Positions 1-7,834 of a stretch of 13,586 nucleotides of DNA are shown here, piece by piece. Numbering within the stretch: the first letter of the stretch is position 1; each line of letters starts with the position of its first letter. Location: the NCBI GenBank assembly GCA_009923375.1, contig RFTO01000014.1:1-13586 (forward strand). The letters are read 5' to 3'. A program made the translations under genes and the position numbers. This stretch comes from Actinomycetota bacterium (lineage in GTDB: Bacteria > Actinomycetota > Actinomycetes > S36-B12 > UBA5976). The notes beneath the pieces are model-generated. The model was not told the origin of the DNA and did not search any database. It was given only the letters and a program-made list of their open reading frames with translations.

Positions 1-432
1 TTGTTCATCGGGGATGTCCGCCTGCTGCATCATGGCTGTTGTTGCTTCGCTGATGGTGTCGGCCACCGGCGCTGCGAATCTTGCCCAGTCGTCGGCGGTC
101 TCCTGCATCCACTGCTTCGGGGTCCACGATGTGAGTTCTGCAGGCGTTGCGGGAAGGTCTGTCGCGGCATCGACCCAACCGGCGCACAAACCTGCTAGCC
201 CATCCAAAGTGGCGGGTGCGGCGTTGGCGCTAAGAGCTGGCGCGGAAGTCGAGTCGGCGGCGGCAGCCGCAATAAGCCCTGCACCTGTGACCGCACTCTG
301 TCCTTGTGCTTGGGACATGGCTCGCCCTAGCGACTGGAGCATCTCGCCCAGACCGGCGAGCGGGTTGTTCGGGTCGCCGTTGGAGGAAGGATCATCGGGT
401 GATCCGAATCCGAATCCGAATGGAATCGACAT
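1..432 (-). CDS. Zinc-dependent metalloprotease, DUF2342 family (N-terminal part, truncated by window edge)
   Basis: The reverse strand reads 144 codons without a stop from the ATG at 432-430 to the window edge. The protein begins MSIPFGFGFGSPDD, followed by an Asn/Pro/Gly-rich stretch and then a helical region with LAGLGEMLQSLGRAMSQ. A Gly/Phe-rich start of this kind is typical of actinobacterial DUF2342 proteins (Rv3195-like). The HExxH zinc site expected for the family would lie beyond the window, so catalysis cannot be judged here. The start is well supported by AGGAGG at 442-437, four bases upstream of the ATG. The gene is divergent from a YlbL-like PDZ gene, the usual partner of DUF2342 genes in actinobacteria, which strengthens the family call. 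A candidate promoter (554-526) and two alternative leader hairpins (442-477) precede it. Its substrate is unknown. Confidence 0.8.
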   Translation of the reverse strand, partial: MSIPFGFGFGSPDDPSSNGDPNNPLAGLGEMLQSLGRAMSQAQGQSAVTGAGLIAAAAADSTSAPALSANAAPATLDGLAGLCAGWVDAATDLPATPAELTSWTPKQWMQETADDWARFAAPVADTISEATTAMMQQADIPDEQ

Positions 433-441
433 GGTTCCTCC

Positions 442-477
442 TGGGGGCTCTCTGGGTGGGTATCGCGCCCCCACCCA
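442..477 (-). promoter_or_regulatory. Two mutually exclusive leader hairpins next to the metalloprotease ribosome binding site
   Basis: In the leftward leader RNA, TGGGTGGG (477-470) can pair perfectly with CCCACCCA (460-453). Alternatively TGGGGGC (473-467) can pair perfectly with GCCCCCA (448-442). The two stems share bases 470-473, so they cannot form together. The second stem takes in A442, the first base of the AGGAGG ribosome binding site. The pairings are seen in the sequence; any switching role is inference. I do not recognise it as a named riboswitch class. Confidence 0.4.
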
Positions 478-525
478 TGTTCATATCCGTTGTGCGTCCG
501 CTGTACGGGCCTACCCGCATTCATG

Positions 526-554
526 AACGTACTGCTTTCATCCATTGTTCCCAA
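526..554 (-). promoter_or_regulatory. Candidate promoter for the DUF2342 metalloprotease gene
   Basis: The reverse strand has TTGGGA (554-549) and TACGTT (531-526) separated by exactly 17 bases. This fits a housekeeping -35/-10 arrangement with a TAnnnT-type -10. Transcription would start near 518-520, giving a leader of roughly 86 bases that contains both alternative hairpins. The hexamers are only partial matches to consensus. Confidence 0.35.
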
Positions 555-579
555 GTGCAGCGCTGAGCATGACCGCTTT

Positions 580-596
580 ATGAGAGGAACTCTCAT
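580..596. repeat. Perfect 7-bp inverted repeat (possible operator)
   Basis: ATGAGAG and CTCTCAT flank the three bases GAA, giving a perfect 17-base inverted repeat in the divergent control region. It sits about 26 bases upstream of the candidate -35 of the leftward promoter, a place suited to an activator or a regulator shared by both directions. It could equally form a small hairpin. No protein family is assigned. Confidence 0.4.
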
Positions 597-808
597 CCAA
601 TCATGCGGCAGCAACTCACAGCAACTCGCCGCGGCTCGTTAGTGTTGCGGTGTGGCGATTCTGTGGTGGTGGGCGATTCCCACGTGCGTGACACTCGCTG
701 CTTACACCTGGGTGACGTTCAGTCGCCGTTCAGACCGTTTCCGCCGGTCGCAATCTGCGATGCAGCGGATGACTCGCTTCCGCACTGCGATGCGTGAAAG
801 TCGACGCC

Positions 809-1936
809 ATGGATAACAACGAGCTGACGCCTGGTCGACCCAATGATCGACCTCGTGAGATGCGCGGGCTGGACATGACCCCGCGTCGTCGACAGGGGAT
901 CTCCGCACTTCTGCTGACCGGCTTGTTACTCGGCATTGTGACTGTCTTACCGATGCCATACGTATCGCTCAGCCCCGGTCCCACCTTCAACACCTTGGGC
1001 GAAGTCAAGGGTGTTCCGCTGGTGAAAATCTCCGGCCACAAGATCTACGAAACAACTGGTCAGCTCGACATGGTGACAGTGCATCAGAACGGCGGACCAG
1101 AGGGCGGGCTGACATTGGGTGAGGCCGTGCGCGCTTGGATCGACCCCGCGTCCGAGGTGATCCCGAGCTCGGTGATGTTCGCGCCAGGCTCGACGAATGC
1201 GCAGGTGAAGGCGGCGAACAAGGCGATGTTCACCGGTTCGCAGAGTGCGGCAGTTGCCGCAGCAATGGCGTATCTGAAGATTCCCACAACCACCTCCACA
1301 ATTGTGTCTTCCGTAGTGACGGGTCTGCCGGCGGATGGGCCGTTGGAGCCCGGGGACCAGATCGTCAGCATCAATGGGGTGACAATCACCGGACCCAAGT
1401 CGGTGACTAAGGCCATTCGACCATTGCCAATCGGCAGCAGCGTCACCTTTGTTGTGTTGCGCCACGACGCTCGAGTCACGGCGACAATGAAGACTATCGA
1501 GAACCCGAAACACAAAGGAACGTCGTACGTCGGAATCATGATTGACACGTATGCCAAGGCACCGTTTCCCATCGACTTCACTCTCGCGCATGTTGGGGGT
1601 CCCAGTGCGGGGATGATGTTCACTCTCGCACTGATCGACAAGTTGACGCCAGGTGCGATGGCCAACAACCAACACATCGTCGGAACGGGAACGATCGATC
1701 CCACCGGGGAGGTAGGCGGAATCGGTGGGATCGCGCAGAAGATGATCTCCGCAAAACGCTCCGGTGCGTCGCTATTCCTCGCCCCTAGTGAGAACTGCGT
1801 AGATGTCGTCGGACACATTCCCGATGGATTGCAGGTGGTGCGAGTGGCAACCCTTGTGGATGCTGTGAAGGCGGTAACGGCGTATGGACGTGGAAGCCGC
1901 TCCGGCCCGGCCCTGTCTCCCTGCACATCCAACTGA
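809..1936 (+). CDS. YlbL-type PDZ domain protein with Lon-like protease domain, membrane-anchored
   Basis: Residue numbers count from a possible GTG start at 794; the ATG used here is residue 6. A basic stretch (MTPRRR, 28-33) precedes one hydrophobic segment at about 36-57, then the family block SLSPGPTFNTLG (58-69). A PDZ domain follows at about 170-232. A Lon-like (S16) domain follows at about 240-365, with the nucleophile in GGPSAGM (Ser271) and the matching Lys316 in GGIAQK. The dyad is therefore intact and the protein is probably an active ATP-independent serine protease facing the cell exterior. The start is uncertain: ATG 809 has a weak GAAAG eight bases upstream, while GTG 794, ATG 860 and ATG 875 are alternatives. 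The divergent DUF2342 gene and following UPF0182 gene are its usual actinobacterial neighbours. Substrates are not known. Confidence 0.88.
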   Translation: MDNNELTPGRPNDRPREMRGLDMTPRRRQGISALLLTGLLLGIVTVLPMPYVSLSPGPTFNTLGEVKGVPLVKISGHKIYETTGQLDMVTVHQNGGPEGGLTLGEAVRAWIDPASEVIPSSVMFAPGSTNAQVKAANKAMFTGSQSAAVAAAMAYLKIPTTTSTIVSSVVTGLPADGPLEPGDQIVSINGVTITGPKSVTKAIRPLPIGSSVTFVVLRHDARVTATMKTIENPKHKGTSYVGIMIDTYAKAPFPIDFTLAHVGGPSAGMMFTLALIDKLTPGAMANNQHIVGTGTIDPTGEVGGIGGIAQKMISAKRSGASLFLAPSENCVDVVGHIPDGLQVVRVATLVDAVKAVTAYGRGSRSGPALSPCTSN

Positions 1937-2026
1937 CGCTCGTCGCTTGACGCTGTCATAAATTTCCAGTTGCGCCGGTTCGGTGACCTCATTCACGAGT
2001 AGTCTCGCGCACTGAAGGAGTGTGTC

Positions 2027-4870
2027 ATGAGCCAAGTCAATGTTCCGCCGTCTCGCCAGAGTGATCACGACCGCAGGCGCAGGGCGTGGGTGCCGACAAT
2101 CATTACCGTGGTGACTATCGCCATCCTCGGCTCGGTTGCAGTCTCGATGGTCACCGATTGGCTTTGGTACAAGTCGGTTGCAGCACAGTCGGTGTACTCG
2201 ACGTTGCTGGCATCCAAGCTGGCACTCTTCGCCATTGGCGCAGTCCTGATGGGCACAGTCGTGGCACTGAACTCATCCTTGGCGTGGCGCGCCCGCCCGG
2301 TGTTCGCCTCGGCAGCACAGAACTCCGCCGCAAGTCGCTATTTCGAATTGATGAGCACTCATGGCCGGCGCATCGTGATTGCGGTGTCGGCCCTCGCCGC
2401 ACTCATTAGTGGAATGTCGCTGTCCGGTAAGTGGGCTGTCGTGCAGTTGTTCTGGAACTCGCAACCCTTCGGGCAGACCGACGCCCAGTTCCATCGAGAC
2501 TTCGCCTTTTACGTTTTCGATTACCCTTTCTACCGCTTGGTCCTGGGATTCAGTTTGTCCCTCATCACAGTGTCCTTCATCGCCGCTGCAGTGGCCTACT
2601 ACCTCAGCGGAGCGATTGCCTTCCAAGCTCAGGCCGGAAACCGCATCACTCGGTCCGCACAGATCCACCTCGCCTCCTTGGTGGCTCTCTTCCTCGTCGT
2701 TCGATCAGTGAGTTACTACCTAGATCGCTTCGGCTTGGCATTGAAGGACTCCGGTCTCATCACTGGACTTCGCTATGTGGACATACACGCACACCTACCG
2801 GCACTGGAGATCATGAGCGGGGTGTCGCTGCTCTGCGCTGCTCTGCTGGTGTTCGGTGTAGTGCGCGGGGGATTGCGCCTGCCTGCATTGAGTCTGATCG
2901 TGATGTTTGGCACCGCAATTTTGGTTGGCGGCATTTACCCCGCAATCGTCCAGCAACTGCAGGTCAAGCCCTCCGAGGTTGTGAAGGAGGCGCCGTACAT
3001 CGCCCGTCATATCGATGCCACACGCGAGTCCTACCAACTGACCACGGCTGATGTGAAGGACTATGCGGCCGCTGCCGTGCCCTCGAAAGCGAGCTTGCAG
3101 AAGGATGCTGGCACCCTCGGCGCTGTGCGTCTGCTCGACCCGTACGTCATGTCGACCACCTTCTCGCAGCTGCAACAAATCAAGGGCTTCTACTCGTTCC
3201 CCGCCACCCTGGATGTGGATCGGTATGAACTGAGCGGCGGCACTCGCGGAACCTTGGTGGCAACTCGTGACATCAACCTCGACGGCCTCGACCCGGCGCT
3301 GCGCAACTGGGCAAACGACCACATCGTGTTCACCCACGGTTTCGGGTTGGTGGCCGCTTACGACAACACCGCCGATCCGGCGGAGGGCAAGCCAGTGTTC
3401 ACTGAGAGCGACATCCCCCCACGTGGAAACTTGAAGGTCAAGCAGCCGCGGGTGTACTTCGGTGAGTCATCGCCGGCATTCTCGATTGTTGGCGCGGCGA
3501 AGGGTGCGTCACCGACGGAGTTCGATTACCCCACAGATGCCGGTGCAACGGGCCAAGCGAACTACACCTATCAAGGTAAGGGAGGTGTATCAATCGGTTC
3601 GCCGTTGATGCGCTTGTTATTCGCCTCGAAGTACAAAGATGCGAATTTCCTGCTGTCGAATCTGATCAATTCGGATTCCCGCATCCTCTGGGATCGCGCA
3701 CCTACAACCCGTGTGCAGAAAGTCGCGCCGTGGCTCACGCTGGACGGCGATCCTTACCCGGCGGTCATCAATGGTCGCATCACCTGGATTCTCGATGCCT
3801 ACACAACCACCGCGAATATTCCTTACGCAGCGCACACCACTCTGGGAGAGGTCACCATCGACTCCCTGACGGGTCAGCCGATGTCTCAGGAAAGCGTCAA
3901 TTACATCCGCAACTCGGTGAAGGCGACCGTCGATGCCTACGACGGCACGGTGACTCTCTATGCATGGGATAACAAGGACCCGATTTTGAAGGCATGGTCG
4001 TCGGTGTTCCCAGGCATCGTCAAGGCGAGAACTGCGATGCCTGCTGCGTTAATCAGCCACATCCGCTACCCCGAAGACCTGTTCAAGGTGCAGCGTGAAG
4101 TACTTGCTCGTTTCCATGTGAAGGACCCGCGTGCGTTCTACAGCGGCCAGGACTTCTGGGTGGTTCCCAATGACCCGACGCGTGAGAACTCAAGTCAGGC
4201 ACAACCGCCTTATTACCTGACCGTGCGCATGCCGGATCAAGCGAAGGCGCAGTTCTCGCTGACCACCACGTTCGCACCGAATCAACGACCGACGCTGGCA
4301 GCGTTCATGGCGGTCAACTCCACCGCCGGGCCGGATTACGGCCGGATTCGGGTGTTACAACTTCCACGATCGACGACCATCCCTGGGCCGACGCAGGCGT
4401 ATAACAACTTCGAATCCGACACTGCGGTATCAGCGAAGTTGTCACTGTTGCGTGCTGGCGGCTCCGAGGTGGACCTCGGCAACTTGCTATCCCTGCCGGT
4501 TGCTGGCGGAGTGCTGTATGTCGAACCCGTGTATGTGAGGGCGAGCAAGGGAGACGGTTTCCCCGTCTACCGCAAGGTGCTCGTTTCTTATGGAAACCGG
4601 GTTGCGTTCGAGGACACCTTGTCGCAGGCATTGGGTGTGGTGTTCAAGGGCGCGGCTAGCGGCGCAATCGATATCCCGGCAACGCCGAACAGTGGCACAG
4701 TGAAGCCAAGCGCATCGGCGCAGCTAACGGCTGCTCTTGCGCAGGCTCAGGCCGCGTACAACGCGGGGCAAGCCGCTCTGGCTAAGGGCGACTTCACCGA
4801 ATATGGCCGGCAGCAGAAGCGGCTAGCCGCGGCGATCGCAAAGGCTGCAGCAGTAAATAAAGCTAAGTGA
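2027..4870 (+). CDS. UPF0182 family integral membrane protein
   Basis: The protein has 947 residues, within the usual family length. Seven hydrophobic segments lie near residues 21-43, 58-80, 114-136, 168-195, 210-232, 260-280 and 286-308. A large soluble domain of about 640 residues follows, probably outside the cell. Family-typical stretches include QPFGQTDAQFHRDFAFYVFD after the third helix and ERYLS-like loops later on. The C-terminus (about 900-947) is Ala/Gln/Lys-rich and predicted helical. AAGGAG at 2015-2020 lies six bases before the ATG and fixes the start. The gene follows the PDZ/Lon-like gene by 90 bases with no terminator hairpin seen, so cotranscription is plausible. UPF0182 proteins are widespread in actinobacteria (Rv3193c-like) but their function is unknown; none is assigned here. 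Confidence 0.93.
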   Translation: MSQVNVPPSRQSDHDRRRRAWVPTIITVVTIAILGSVAVSMVTDWLWYKSVAAQSVYSTLLASKLALFAIGAVLMGTVVALNSSLAWRARPVFASAAQNSAASRYFELMSTHGRRIVIAVSALAALISGMSLSGKWAVVQLFWNSQPFGQTDAQFHRDFAFYVFDYPFYRLVLGFSLSLITVSFIAAAVAYYLSGAIAFQAQAGNRITRSAQIHLASLVALFLVVRSVSYYLDRFGLALKDSGLITGLRYVDIHAHLPALEIMSGVSLLCAALLVFGVVRGGLRLPALSLIVMFGTAILVGGIYPAIVQQLQVKPSEVVKEAPYIARHIDATRESYQLTTADVKDYAAAAVPSKASLQKDAGTLGAVRLLDPYVMSTTFSQLQQIKGFYSFPATLDVDRYELSGGTRGTLVATRDINLDGLDPALRNWANDHIVFTHGFGLVAAYDNTADPAEGKPVFTESDIPPRGNLKVKQPRVYFGESSPAFSIVGAAKGASPTEFDYPTDAGATGQANYTYQGKGGVSIGSPLMRLLFASKYKDANFLLSNLINSDSRILWDRAPTTRVQKVAPWLTLDGDPYPAVINGRITWILDAYTTTANIPYAAHTTLGEVTIDSLTGQPMSQESVNYIRNSVKATVDAYDGTVTLYAWDNKDPILKAWSSVFPGIVKARTAMPAALISHIRYPEDLFKVQREVLARFHVKDPRAFYSGQDFWVVPNDPTRENSSQAQPPYYLTVRMPDQAKAQFSLTTTFAPNQRPTLAAFMAVNSTAGPDYGRIRVLQLPRSTTIPGPTQAYNNFESDTAVSAKLSLLRAGGSEVDLGNLLSLPVAGGVLYVEPVYVRASKGDGFPVYRKVLVSYGNRVAFEDTLSQALGVVFKGAASGAIDIPATPNSGTVKPSASAQLTAALAQAQAAYNAGQAALAKGDFTEYGRQQKRLAAAIAKAAAVNKAK

Positions 4871-4990
4871 GCAGGTTCGGTGCTTTGACTGCTGCATGGC
4901 AGGGGAGGATCTCTGTTGTCCGTGTAGCGGTCGAGTAGCCCCCTGCACGTGGGCTCGCGCCGCGCGATGCGTATGGTTGCGCCTTACCGA

Positions 4991-5067
<77 letters not shown>

Positions 5068-5068
5068 A

Positions 5069-5095
5069 ATGTGGCCGGCCTTGTGCCGGCCACAT
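5069..5095 (+). terminator. Strong hairpin after tRNA-fMet, likely terminator
   Basis: ATGTGGCCGGC and GCCGGCCACAT form an 11-bp perfect stem around the loop CTTGT, starting four bases after the tRNA. No T-run follows, which is common for actinobacterial terminators. It may also mark the 3' end for tRNA processing. Confidence 0.7.
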
Positions 5096-5318
5096 CACTT
5101 ATGCCTTCACTTGATGTCGCTGGTAGGTTGGCTCCATGCCCCTATGCGCGTGCTCTCGGTGCCAAGCCCGCACCCTCACACGACGTCGGCATATCGACTT
5201 CGGTCGCGCGACTCGAACTCGCTGTCTTCACTCCTGATTGCAAGCCATCGGCGGATGATGTCGATGCAGGCGTTTGTATACCCACTTTCATTTTGCAGTA
5301 AAACCCTGAGGAGAAACC

Positions 5319-6251
5319 GTGAAGATTTACGATGACGTAACCGAGCTTGTTGGTAACACCCCGCTTGTCCGCTTGAACCGGATCACCGACGGCGCCGCCG
5401 CAGCGGTTGCAGCCAAGCTTGAGTTCTACAACCCGTCGAGCAGCGTGAAGGACCGCATCGGAATCTCGATGATCGATGATGCCGAGGCATCTGGGGCGCT
5501 GAAGCCTGGCGGTACGGTTGTTGAGGCAACCAGCGGTAACACCGGCATTGCGTTGGCGATGGTGGGCGCGGCGCGTGGCTACCGTGTTGTGTTGACGATG
5601 CCAGAGTCGATGAGCAAGGAGCGCCGAGCGCTTCTGCGGGCGTATGGAGCAGAGCTGGTGTTGACACCGGCTCCCGAGGGTATGCGTGGCGCAGTCGCCC
5701 GAGCGGAGGAGATCGGAGCTAACGAAGGAGCGGTGTTGGTGCGTCAATTTGCCAATCCTTCGAACCCAGCGATCCATCGCGCGACAACGGCGGAGGAAAT
5801 CTGGCGCGACACAGATGGCCAGATTGCCGCATTCGTTGCAGGGATTGGCACCGGTGGCACCATCACAGGTGTGGGTCAGGCGCTCAAAGAGCGCAACCCG
5901 GATATCAAGGTGTTCGCAGTGGAGCCGGCAGCATCGCCAATCCTCAACGGCGGCGCACCGGCCGGTCACCCGATTCAAGGTATCGGCCCCAACTTCGTTC
6001 CCGACATCCTCGACCGCGAGGTTTACGACGAGGTATTCGACGTGACAAACGACGACGCCTTCGCCTACGCGCGTCGAGCGGCCAAAGAAGAGGGATTACT
6101 CGTTGGAATTTCCTCGGGCGCCGCACTGTGGACGGCTGCACAGGTGGCCAAGCGCGAGGAGTTTTCGGGCAAGCTCATCGTGGTCATCGTTCCATCATTC
6201 GGGGAGCGCTATTTATCCACTGCGTTGTTCGCCGATTACATGGATGCCTGA
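5319..6251 (+). CDS. cysK: Cysteine synthase A (O-acetylserine sulfhydrylase), PLP-dependent
   Basis: This 310-residue enzyme makes L-cysteine from O-acetylserine and sulfide. Key sites are all present: Lys44 in SSSVKDR for the PLP Schiff base, the substrate loop ATSGNTG (70-76), the phosphate-binding GTGGTITG (177-184) and GISSGA (263-268) near the pyridine nitrogen. Length and the ending ERYLSTALFADYMDA are typical of CysK. The start is a GTG, supported by GAGGAG at 5308-5313 with five-base spacing. A TATACC hexamer at 5277-5282 is a possible -10 but lacks a clear -35. The TGA stop shares one base with the ATG of cysE, so the two are translated together and probably form the cysteine synthase complex. 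Confidence 0.97.
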   Translation: MKIYDDVTELVGNTPLVRLNRITDGAAAAVAAKLEFYNPSSSVKDRIGISMIDDAEASGALKPGGTVVEATSGNTGIALAMVGAARGYRVVLTMPESMSKERRALLRAYGAELVLTPAPEGMRGAVARAEEIGANEGAVLVRQFANPSNPAIHRATTAEEIWRDTDGQIAAFVAGIGTGGTITGVGQALKERNPDIKVFAVEPAASPILNGGAPAGHPIQGIGPNFVPDILDREVYDEVFDVTNDDAFAYARRAAKEEGLLVGISSGAALWTAAQVAKREEFSGKLIVVIVPSFGERYLSTALFADYMDA

Positions 6252-6829
6252 TGTCTCATGACGCTGGCATCACCCTGCGTCAAAGGGTGAAGGAAGACAT
6301 CGATACTGCGATTGCGCGAGACCCAGCGGCTCGCTCGCGCTTCGAAGTCTTCTGGACCTATCCCGGTCTGCACGCACTGTGGTGGCATCGAGTTGCACAC
6401 CGCCTGTGGCAAGTGAATGCCTATTTTCTGGCACGGGTAATCGCGATGCTCGGCAGGCGCCTTACCGGCGTTGAGATTCACCCAGCCGCGCACATCGGCC
6501 GGCGGTTGTTCATCGACCATGGCATGGGGGTCGTTATTGGGGAGACTGCGATCGTTGGCGATGACGTGTTGATCTTCCACGGGGTGACCCTCGGTGGTGC
6601 AAAGCAGGTGGATGGTCGTCGACACCCGATCGTCGGTGACAGGGTGCTCATCGGCGCCGGTGCGAAGTTGCTCGGCGCTATCACCATCGGCGACGGTGGC
6701 CGCATTGGTGCCAATGCTGTGGTGCTCCGTGATGTCCCAGCTGGGGCGACTGCTGTGGGTGTGCCGGCCAAGGTCAGCACGAATGCATTGCCAGCTGATG
6801 GCGCCGACGATGCGGCAATGTGGATTTGA
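6251..6829 (+). CDS. cysE: Serine O-acetyltransferase
   Basis: This 192-residue enzyme transfers acetyl from acetyl-CoA to serine, the committed step of cysteine synthesis. An N-terminal helical part (about 1-70, with FWTYPGLHALWWHRVAHRLW) is followed by a left-handed beta helix of hexapeptide repeats (about 74-170). The latter carries IDHGMGVVIGETA (88-100) and HGVTLGG (110-116), the active-site histidine regions. The short N-terminus is usual for actinobacterial and firmicute forms. The start ATG overlaps the cysK stop as TGATG; an in-frame upstream extension to 6128 lies inside cysK and is not credible. The last residue is isoleucine, which in known SAT enzymes inserts into the CysK active site. 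The acidic tail before it (ADGADDAAMW) is also in keeping with a flexible docking peptide. Confidence 0.96.
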   Translation: MSHDAGITLRQRVKEDIDTAIARDPAARSRFEVFWTYPGLHALWWHRVAHRLWQVNAYFLARVIAMLGRRLTGVEIHPAAHIGRRLFIDHGMGVVIGETAIVGDDVLIFHGVTLGGAKQVDGRRHPIVGDRVLIGAGAKLLGAITIGDGGRIGANAVVLRDVPAGATAVGVPAKVSTNALPADGADDAAMWI

Positions 6830-6832
6830 GTG

Positions 6833-7834
6833 ATGAGCGACACGCAAGAGAAAGACCCGCAGCGCGCACCAGGTTTGCGAAATAACCCTTGGGTGCGTCA
6901 GCGGAATGTGAACATTCGCTGGTTCCTCAGCCTCTGCGTCTGTGCTTGCATTCTGCTCATCGTGGCTCGGCAAATGCGATGGGATGTAGGGCCCCTACCG
7001 GCCTTGTTATCAGTGCTGCCTTGGGCAGGTGTCATGTGTGCAGGGATTGCCTTGCTCGCATGGCGACTTCGCATGAGCTCAGTGGCCGTTGTCGCATTAA
7101 TAGTCACGTTAGCTGTGGCATATTTATGGGCACCAGCGTTCACTGTCAACGAGCAGGCGACGCCGATTGTTGGCGCCCCCACATTGCGCTTGATGTCCTT
7201 TAACTGCATGGGTAACCCGGCAACAATCGGTGCACTCGCGCGGGCCGCACAAGCTGACTCCGTTGACGTGCTTGCTGTCGTTGAAGCCGTTCCATTCATC
7301 CACCGCGACCTTGCGAACTCTGCGTTGAGCACACTGTTTAAGTATCGCTATCTGACTGCAGATGATCAGGTCGGCATCTGGAGTCGAAGGCCCCTATCTG
7401 ACGTCTCGAGCTTGCCGATGGGATTCGTTGGTAAGGCGGCAAGGGTCCGAATCGGTGGCAGCACGCTGACATTGCTCGCTGTTCACCCGCGGTCTCCTCG
7501 ATACACCCAAGCAGCTCAATGGCGACATGATCAGAGTCAATTGATGGGGATCGTCCGCGAGCAACCTGCGGGGCCGCTAGTTGTCGCTGGCGATTTCAAT
7601 ATGACCCGCGACAATGATGCGTTCCGCGACTATCTGAATAACGGCTTTGTGGATGCTGCTGACATCAACGGCAAAGGCTGGAAGGGCACGTGGTCATACG
7701 GCCCTGATAACTGGGCCCTCGTGGCGATTGACCATTTCCTCGGACGCGGTGTGCATATGTCCCATTTCGACACAGTGGTGATTGACGGGTCGGATCACCG
7801 CGCAATCGTCAGCGATATCCAGGTGGGTGGTTAA
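6833..7834 (+). CDS. Membrane-anchored endonuclease/exonuclease/phosphatase (EEP) family protein
   Basis: The protein has 333 residues. Three hydrophobic segments (about 29-46, 53-77, 82-103) are followed by a single EEP domain (about 117-330). Conserved catalytic positions are visible: Asn124 in MSFNCMG, Glu151 in VVEAV, His218 in LAVHPRSP, Asp254 and Asn256 in AGDFNM, Asp300-His301 in AIDHFL, and Asp321-His322 in GSDHRAI. It is therefore probably an active metal-dependent phosphodiesterase or phosphatase, with the domain facing outward. Substrate (nucleic acid, lipid or sugar phosphate) cannot be told from sequence. Translation begins at ATG 6833 or the adjoining GTG 6830, directly after the cysE stop, so it is the third gene of the cysteine operon. 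Its stop codon overlaps that of the convergent GGDEF gene. A link to cysteine metabolism is not established. Confidence 0.87.
   Translation: MSDTQEKDPQRAPGLRNNPWVRQRNVNIRWFLSLCVCACILLIVARQMRWDVGPLPALLSVLPWAGVMCAGIALLAWRLRMSSVAVVALIVTLAVAYLWAPAFTVNEQATPIVGAPTLRLMSFNCMGNPATIGALARAAQADSVDVLAVVEAVPFIHRDLANSALSTLFKYRYLTADDQVGIWSRRPLSDVSSLPMGFVGKAARVRIGGSTLTLLAVHPRSPRYTQAAQWRHDQSQLMGIVREQPAGPLVVAGDFNMTRDNDAFRDYLNNGFVDAADINGKGWKGTWSYGPDNWALVAIDHFLGRGVHMSHFDTVVIDGSDHRAIVSDIQVGG

Larger units (their letters stand above)
433..808. other. Divergent intergenic control region, no gene seen
   Basis: About 375 bases separate the divergent metalloprotease and PDZ-protein genes. Short open frames cross it but have no ribosome binding site or recognisable protein. 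It does hold structure. On the metalloprotease side there is a promoter-like pair at 526-554, a perfect inverted repeat at 580-596, an 8-base palindrome TTCATGAA at 520-527, and GC-rich leader hairpins at 442-477. On the PDZ-protein side there are short direct repeats: CAGCAACTC at 609 and 619, GGCGATTC at 654 and 672, CGTTCAG at 716 and 727, and CTGCGATGC at 755 and 785. There is also an inverted repeat TCGCA-ATC-TGCGA at 748-760. No convincing -35/-10 pair was found for the rightward gene. Confidence 0.7.

Noticed and set aside
14..526. 170-codon forward open frame over the metalloprotease start
   Set aside because: The reverse frame has a strong ribosome binding site and a family-typical N-terminus; the forward frame is Ala/Ser-rich antisense.
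1947..1975. TTGACG at 1947-1952 as a -35 for the UPF0182 gene
   Set aside because: No acceptable -10 hexamer lies 16-18 bases downstream (the sequence there is TTGCGC).
947..1992. Two long reverse-strand open frames under the PDZ/Lon-like gene
   Set aside because: Both are shadows of a well-supported protein on the other strand and show no family motif.
5101..5301. 66-codon open frame between tRNA-fMet and cysK, considered as a cysteine-responsive leader peptide
   Set aside because: Its cysteines are scattered, not clustered near the end, there is no ribosome binding site, and no attenuator hairpin lies before cysK. Codon use shows no clear bias.
5142..5978. 278-codon open frame on the reverse strand across cysK
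   Set aside because: It is antisense to a clear cysK, rich in Arg, His and Cys with no recognisable domain, and has no ribosome binding site.
6128..6250. Upstream extension of cysE by 41 codons
   Set aside because: It lies entirely inside cysK, and the TGATG junction with family-typical MSHDAGITLRQRV gives the better start.
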